Origin: Candidatus Shapirobacteria bacterium CG2_30_35_20 | GTDB taxonomy: Bacteria > Patescibacteriota > Microgenomatia > UBA12405 | DNA length: 7,703 nt | Assembly (NCBI GenBank): GCA_001873665.1 | Contig: MNZO01000014.1 | Coordinates: forward strand, 1 to 7,703 | Direction of reading: 5' to 3' | Part shown: positions 4,515 to 7,703 of the stretch, one piece after another | Layout of the letters: every line of letters starts with the position of its first letter | Numbering within the stretch: the first letter of the stretch is position 1 | Position numbers and translations under genes: made by a program | Notes under the pieces: generated by a model | What the model saw: only the letters and a program-made list of their open reading frames with translations | Told to the model about the DNA's origin: nothing | Databases searched by the model: none

Positions 4515-4879
4515 AATTTATTATACTCTATTGACGAACTGTCAAGTAAAACAAATTCTTGGGTAATACTACTTTTTGTTTTTATCTTTTTTTGTCTAAA
4601 TACATAAATATTTATAAGAAAAGCAAATAGCAACCCAATAAAGATTGGTAAAACATATTTAACCAATAAACTTAGGAAAAGGAAAACACCTCCACTAATC
4701 TCCTGCCCCAAAAACATATAATATGGACAATCACAAAACGAGCCAAGTGGGCAATATTCACAAGCCCCCAGGTGTGTACTTAAAAAAGAATTAGAGGCTT
4801 TGGGCAAAATAGTCCAAACAGATAAATATACTATAAATACAGTAATTGGATAAATAAAAATTGAAACAATTTTATTCAT
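4499..4879 (-). CDS. Two-span membrane protein with C-x2-C-x5-C-x-C loop
   Basis: I do not recognise this 126-aa protein. Hydrophobic segments lie at about residues 4-24 and 64-95. The basic stretch RQKKIKTKSS after the second segment suggests both ends face the cytosol. The loop between them holds C40, C43, C49 and C51 (CEYCPLGSFCDCPYY), which would then face outward and could form disulfides or bind a metal. The last 30 residues are polar and overlap both the promoter-like sequence and the start of the zinc-ribbon gene. Its ATG overlaps the stop of the 104-aa gene by one base (TAATG), a layout typical of translational coupling. The gene belongs to a run of five membrane or secreted protein genes leading into mltG. 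Confidence 0.68.
   Translation of the reverse strand: MNKIVSIFIYPITVFIVYLSVWTILPKASNSFLSTHLGACEYCPLGSFCDCPYYMFLGQEISGGVFLFLSLLVKYVLPIFIGLLFAFLINIYVFRQKKIKTKSSITQEFVLLDSSSIEYNKLCSKT
4520..4545 (-). promoter_or_regulatory. Candidate internal promoter with inverted repeat before zinc ribbon-mltG
   Basis: On the minus strand TTGACA (4545-4540) and TATAAT (4525-4520) are both perfect consensus hexamers, but the spacer is only 14 bp, shorter than the usual 16-18. The -35 is one arm of the inverted repeat TTGAC-N5-GTCAA (4531-4545), a plausible operator. The -10 ends five nt before the zinc-ribbon ATG, so the transcript would be leaderless. The site lies inside the 3' end of the 126-aa gene. Confidence 0.4.
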
Positions 4880-5193
4880 TATTTATTGGCAAAATAATTA
4901 AAATACAATACACCACTTATAATTACAATTCCAAGAAGTATATTTAATATTGCCCAAAAACGCGCTGTTTTACCCCTCCAATGATAAATAAAATAATCAC
5001 CTGGCATAATAGAATGTTTAAATGATAAACACCCAAGAACTATTAATGAAAATCCAAGCCAAAGTCCAAAAGCAATGTCGACAGAAGGAAGTAATAAAAT
5101 AGCAATCGTTAGTAAGGGAAATAAAATAAATAATGATATAAGAATCACCTTGCGGTCAAATTTATCATTTTCCTTTTCTTTGTTTGTATTCAT
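4879..5193 (-). CDS. Small three-span membrane protein
   Basis: I do not recognise this 104-aa protein. The N-terminus is very polar and basic (MNTNKEKENDKFDRK). Hydrophobic segments follow at about residues 16-35, 40-57 and 79-98. The loop between the second and third segments is rich in His, Lys and Arg (SFKHSIMPGDYFIYHWRGK), which places it in the cytosol with the N-terminus. The stop shares one base with the ATG of the 126-aa gene, and the gene starts 21 nt after the stop of the 209-aa gene. The start has no Shine-Dalgarno. Nothing in it suggests catalysis; it may be a partner of the neighbouring membrane proteins, but that is only from position. Confidence 0.65.
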   Translation of the reverse strand: MNTNKEKENDKFDRKVILISLFILFPLLTIAILLLPSVDIAFGLWLGFSLIVLGCLSFKHSIMPGDYFIYHWRGKTARFWAILNILLGIVIISGVLYFNYFANK

Positions 5194-5214
5194 ACTAAAT
5201 TATTTTTAATTTCT

Positions 5215-5844
5215 TTATCTAAATATCAGATATATAAAAATTGGGAAACTAACTACAAGTACCGTAATTATAATATAAATATTTAGTAGAGACCAAAAAG
5301 TATTTAACCCATGTGTGGGTAAATTATACTCAGGCTCTTTATTATTTAGTATCGCATGAATCAAAACTAATAAGTTTTTTAGCTTTGAAATATAATTCTT
5401 TTTTGTTAGATAAGTGACACTGTAAGCTCCTGATAAAAGTGTTGAATAATATATCCTGTCCGATTGGATGTTAATTAATAATAAATATTTATCATTCAAA
5501 TTTACATAACATATTTTATTTAAGGTGGAAACCTTGGCATATTTTTCACCGTTTTTGTCAGAATTAATAATTCGACCCAAGCCTATATCATCTTCAATAA
5601 TTGACAAGATGTCACTTGAATCTAATTCATATACCCCACTACTGTCTGTCAAATCATGCAATATCGATAGAATTACATTGTCTTCACAAATAAACAGATA
5701 TCCATAACAACTTTTGTCCAACTTTGGATCATAAACAGTTAAAAAAATTTCTCTTTTATATTTACCTTTAAAATATTTTTTTGCCAAAAAGAAACCATGG
5801 GTTGATCTATGAAACCAGGAAAAATTATTGTTTAAGAAAACCAT
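5215..5844 (-). CDS. Tail-anchored protein of unknown function
   Basis: I do not recognise this 209-aa protein. About 180 residues look soluble and rich in beta-type alternation. They include the acidic segment LDSSDILSIIEDDIG (about 75-89) and several Tyr/Cys-containing strands. A single hydrophobic segment lies at the extreme C-terminus (about 185-207), ending IFR. With no signal peptide, the bulk is predicted to be cytosolic and held at the membrane by its tail. The gene overlaps the end of the upstream 166-aa gene by 13 nt, which implies coupled translation. The ATG fits the first hydrophobic residues and no better start is seen. Confidence 0.65.
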   Translation of the reverse strand: MVFLNNNFSWFHRSTHGFFLAKKYFKGKYKREIFLTVYDPKLDKSCYGYLFICEDNVILSILHDLTDSSGVYELDSSDILSIIEDDIGLGRIINSDKNGEKYAKVSTLNKICYVNLNDKYLLLINIQSDRIYYSTLLSGAYSVTYLTKKNYISKLKNLLVLIHAILNNKEPEYNLPTHGLNTFWSLLNIYIIITVLVVSFPIFIYLIFR

Positions 5845-6332
5845 TTAGTTACTTGATTTGTATTTACCCAATAAACATCAGAGTTATTCTTGCTTATCAA
5901 CACCTCAATATTGTCTTTACCAATAGTTTCAATTATTTTTTCTTTTTTGCCTCTTTGCCAGGTATTCACCTGCCAAGAAATGATATCACTCTTAAATACC
6001 CTTTCCTTGCCATTGTGCCTACCCTCAACCAGAACATACTTAGGGGAATAACCATAACTAGTAATGACGCCGGTTTTAAACTTTTTTAATTGCCCGGATA
6101 TTTTTGTTCCATTATTCTTAAGCCAGTTTATTTGTTTTTTTCGAAAATCTATAACAAGTTTGGAGTGAAACCAGGGCATAATTACAACGTAGGCGAATAG
6201 AAGAGGGAGAACATAACTACGATTATACAAACTAATTATTCCAACAAAGATTAGCGCATAAATTAGAATAAAAACATAATTTAAGTTTTTGTGAGCTAGA
6301 TCTGATAGGTGATTTTCTAGGTATTTATTCAT
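5832..6332 (-). CDS. Two-span membrane protein with a beta-type cytosolic or outer domain
   Basis: The 166-aa form starts at ATG 6332, 2 nt after the stop of the upstream gene. A TTG at 6344 would add four residues (MDLN) and overlap that gene by 10 nt, so the ATG is preferred. Two hydrophobic segments lie at about residues 19-36 and 40-53, close enough for a hairpin. The remaining 110 residues look like short strands: GTKISGQLKKFKTGV, PKYVLVEGRHNGKERVFKSDIIS and NIEVLISKNNSDVYWVNTNQ. This order (short strands, then 'I-x-V-x-I-x-x-x-N-x-x-x-Y-x-V') recalls DUF3592-like proteins, which have a two-span stem and a small beta domain ending in a P-x-x-P/Y-V-D motif. The likeness is weak and the identity is unproven. 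Confidence 0.68.
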   Translation of the reverse strand: MNKYLENHLSDLAHKNLNYVFILIYALIFVGIISLYNRSYVLPLLFAYVVIMPWFHSKLVIDFRKKQINWLKNNGTKISGQLKKFKTGVITSYGYSPKYVLVEGRHNGKERVFKSDIISWQVNTWQRGKKEKIIETIGKDNIEVLISKNNSDVYWVNTNQVTKWFS

Positions 6333-6334
6333 AT

Positions 6335-6886
6335 TTAAATCCAAAATAAATTTATAATTATATTTAAGCCTATTTCAAAACTTTTTCTTTTTGAATTGTC
6401 TTGGGGATATTTTACGAATATTTCATATAATTTACCATTACTAATTTTCCAATAAAGTTGCGAACTGGGATCATCGGATAAAGCCCGATTACTGTATATC
6501 TGTTCAAATCCGTTGATCGTTTTTGTTCCTGCATATTGAAATTGTGATAGTCCAGGAATTTCAACTGACAAATCCCCTTTCCTTGGGTAATTTGCTTGTA
6601 CTATCTTTAGTTTCTCAATATATTCGTTAACATTTTTTTCCGCAGTTTGAATATCTTTGGAATTGATTTCTATAAATCCTCCCTTTGAAAAGTCAATGTT
6701 ATTGTCGGAAAAATTACTCTGAGATACAACTAAACCATGGAAATAATCGCCATTTTCGATTAACTGTTTGTGCCACCATGAGGGATATATAAAACGATAA
6801 CTGTGATCTAAAGATTGATGATGCCTAAATCCCGCCATTAGTAAAATGAAAATAATTACAATACAATTTGTTAGTATTTTTTTCAT
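6335..6886 (-). CDS. Secreted or anchored PsbP-like protein, first gene of the mltG operon
   Basis: The 183-aa protein has an N-terminal hydrophobic segment (about residues 4-20) that could be a signal peptide or an anchor. There is no lipobox cysteine after it. The mature part begins SLDHSYRFIYPSWW, which matches the 'Y-x-F-x-YP' entry of PsbP-like domains. It has a central helix (about 81-97, TAEKNVNEYIEKLKIV) and ends SFEIGLNIIINLFWI, similar in position to the 'ILSTFKF' end of its relatives in this window. It is the first gene of the seven-gene minus-strand run and diverges from the 167-aa gene. A perfect TATAAT on the minus strand at 6914-6909 lies 22 nt before the ATG, but without a good -35. 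Confidence 0.7.
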   Translation of the reverse strand: MKKILTNCIVIIFILLMAGFRHHQSLDHSYRFIYPSWWHKQLIENGDYFHGLVVSQSNFSDNNIDFSKGGFIEINSKDIQTAEKNVNEYIEKLKIVQANYPRKGDLSVEIPGLSQFQYAGTKTINGFEQIYSNRALSDDPSSQLYWKISNGKLYEIFVKYPQDNSKRKSFEIGLNIIINLFWI

Positions 6887-6908
6887 GATTATTGCAACGT
6901 GAATAATT

Positions 6909-6914
6909 ATTATA
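6909..6914 (-). promoter_or_regulatory. Candidate -10 box for the mltG operon
   Basis: TATAAT is perfect on the minus strand, in the 59-bp gap between the divergent genes at 6886 and 6946. No convincing -35 lies 16-18 bp upstream (the 17-bp position reads TCCTTG). The expected start near 6902 would leave a leader of about 16 nt without a Shine-Dalgarno. Confidence 0.25.
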
Positions 6915-6932
6915 TTAATTCAACTGATATAC

Positions 6933-6940
6933 AAGGAGGA
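6933..6940 (+). promoter_or_regulatory. Strong Shine-Dalgarno for the 167-aa gene
   Basis: AAGGAGGA lies 5 nt before the ATG at 6946 and decides that start over the in-frame ATG at 6955. It is the only near-consensus ribosome binding site seen ahead of any gene in the window. Confidence 0.85.
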
Positions 6941-6945
6941 GTATA

Positions 6946-7449
6946 ATGAATATTATGAAAAAGAAAAAAAAGTTATTTAGATATGTAGTGATAGGAGTAT
7001 GTGTAATACTGTCCATATTAATAATATTTATCGTCAAAAATTACCAGTTGCGAGTTGATGATATGTGGCAGAAATATGAAAATACTAGCTACAATTTTAA
7101 ATTTTATTATCCTAGTTCTTTGAATATAACAACTGACAATAAATCTAATTCTTTTAATGTTTACCTCCAAGATGGGGGTAAAGAATTATTCAGAATACAT
7201 GTGTACAAACCTGAATGGGATGTTGATGATGATGAATTTAAAATTAGAGAAGAGAAAATAAATAACAATTTGTTCAATGTTCTTCTTTTTCCAAAGGGAC
7301 TCGATTCGGGAGATTTTAAACTTAATCAACCCATACTTTACTACATCACAGACCAAGGTGACATTAGATACTCATTCCAATTTAGTAATCAAGTGGTGCT
7401 TAGTCCAACCCAAAAAGGAATATTATCGACATTTAATGTTGTAAAATAA
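6946..7449 (+). CDS. Membrane-anchored PsbP-like protein
   Basis: The 167-aa protein has a strongly basic N-terminus (MNIMKKKKKLFR) and one hydrophobic segment at about residues 12-30, so it is probably anchored with the rest outside. The outer part begins W-x-x-Y-x-x-x-x-Y-N-F-K-F-Y-YP and ends KGILSTFNVVK, the same opening and ending seen in the 221-aa protein at 181-846. An acidic patch, DVDDDEF, lies at 92-98. There are no cysteines outside the membrane, unlike the left-hand relatives. The gene ends 1 nt before the next ATG, so the two are probably co-transcribed. The function of the domain in these organisms is unknown. Confidence 0.75.
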   Translation: MNIMKKKKKLFRYVVIGVCVILSILIIFIVKNYQLRVDDMWQKYENTSYNFKFYYPSSLNITTDNKSNSFNVYLQDGGKELFRIHVYKPEWDVDDDEFKIREEKINNNLFNVLLFPKGLDSGDFKLNQPILYYITDQGDIRYSFQFSNQVVLSPTQKGILSTFNVVK

Positions 7450-7450
7450 T

Positions 7451-7703
7451 ATGGAACAAATAATCCCAAATACTCCACCCCAAACACCCCCTACAATATC
7501 GCTCGATATTCCAACCAATACACCCATCGTACCCAAACCATCTATCAATAAAATATATATATTGATTTCAATAGTTGTTTTGATAATCGTCGCAGTTGTT
7601 CTTTTTACAAAAAGTAATAATAAAAAAGTCTATGTCTCAGACTACCTAGTTCCCAATAACTATGAAAATTTGGATAAATATAATTTGGATTCAGATGCCG
7701 ACG
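7451..7703 (+). CDS. Partial proline-rich single-span protein with start of an Asp-rich repeat
   Basis: An ATG at 7451 opens a frame that stays open for 84 codons to the right edge. The N-terminal arm is Pro/Thr-rich (NTPPQTPPTISLDIPTNTP) and followed by one membrane span (about residues 35-52) and a basic KSNNKK. The last visible residues, NLDSDAD, look like the beginning of a D-x-D-x-D-G calcium-binding loop as in thrombospondin type 3 or similar repeats. The plan (proline-rich arm inside, span, outer domain) is like that of the 310-aa protein at 850-1782. It starts 1 nt after the preceding stop with no Shine-Dalgarno of its own, so translation is probably coupled to the 167-aa gene. The calcium-binding call depends on sequence beyond the edge. 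Confidence 0.75.
   Translation, partial: MEQIIPNTPPQTPPTISLDIPTNTPIVPKPSINKIYILISIVVLIIVAVVLFTKSNNKKVYVSDYLVPNNYENLDKYNLDSDAD

Noticed and set aside
5781..6089. Plus-strand reading frame of 102 codons
   Set aside because: It is antisense to two adjoining minus-strand genes with consistent operon spacing and has no start signal.
6333..6344. TTG start at 6344 for the two-span protein
   Set aside because: An ATG four codons later lies 2 nt after the preceding stop and avoids overlap.
1810..6897. ATTGCAA/TTGCAA recurring in the gap at 1811, the terminator at 3389 and the gap at 6891 as a common regulator site
   Set aside because: The flanks differ, one copy is the centre of a terminator and the last is asymmetric; such short AT-rich words recur by chance.
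181..7449. Reassigned TGA codon
   Set aside because: All genes give full-length, motif-consistent proteins under the standard bacterial code, and no in-frame TGA is needed.

Overview
The window is AT-rich DNA (sampled lines are mostly about 15-40 % G+C by hand count, richest around 1300-2300). It is packed with short, tightly spaced genes, and all twelve complete reading frames end in TAA. It most likely comes from a member of the Candidate Phyla Radiation (Patescibacteria), perhaps a Microgenomates-type lineage. The evidence is a compact miaB without a TRAM domain, an mltG preceded by a tiny zinc-ribbon gene, several small membrane-anchored proteins with a C-terminal 'Y-x-F-x-YP ... STFKF' domain, cysteine motifs I recall from many CPR hypothetical proteins, and a heptad-repeat coiled-coil protein. 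The placement is by gene style only; there is no rRNA or other marker. I see no phage, transposon, CRISPR array, tRNA or rRNA gene, and no stretch over 300 bases lacks a gene.

Left block, minus strand (1782 down to 1). A 310-aa protein has a proline-rich cytosolic arm, one membrane span and an outer pacifastin/VWC-like cysteine motif. It is followed 3 nt later by a 221-aa membrane-anchored protein with another cysteine motif and a PsbP-like domain. Then comes the start of a coiled-coil protein that runs off the left edge through four identical 21-bp repeats, each encoding the heptad KKFDNID.

Middle block, plus strand (1835-3376). A small secreted or anchored protein has a signal peptide, one bacterial Ig-like domain and a C-terminal LPAAG / membrane span / basic tail resembling a sortase sorting signal. 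It is followed 3 nt later by miaB, the tRNA methylthiotransferase gene. This miaB is short: it lacks TRAM, its inter-domain linker is shortened, and it carries three odd repeat elements in frame (two 4 x 7-bp tandem repeats and a GC-rich 14-bp palindrome). A 20-nt perfect palindrome, probably a bidirectional terminator, separates miaB from the convergent mltG.

Right block, minus strand (6886 down to 3409). Seven genes lie in one apparent operon. Five encode unrecognised secreted or membrane proteins, joined by small gaps or overlaps, and these lead into a 65-aa zinc-ribbon gene and mltG. A promoter-like sequence with an inverted repeat just before the zinc-ribbon gene suggests that this gene and mltG form an older unit that can be expressed alone.

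Right edge, plus strand (6946-7703). A membrane-anchored PsbP-like protein has the only strong Shine-Dalgarno sequence in the window. One nt after its stop, a proline-rich single-span protein begins and runs off the edge as an Asp-rich, probably calcium-binding repeat starts.

The common theme is the cell envelope: glycan-strand cleavage by MltG, candidate cell-wall anchoring, and several single-span outer-facing proteins. miaB is the one housekeeping RNA-modification gene. At most isolated gene starts a -10-like hexamer lies 5-6 nt before the ATG and there is no Shine-Dalgarno sequence, so leaderless transcription is a reasonable inference.
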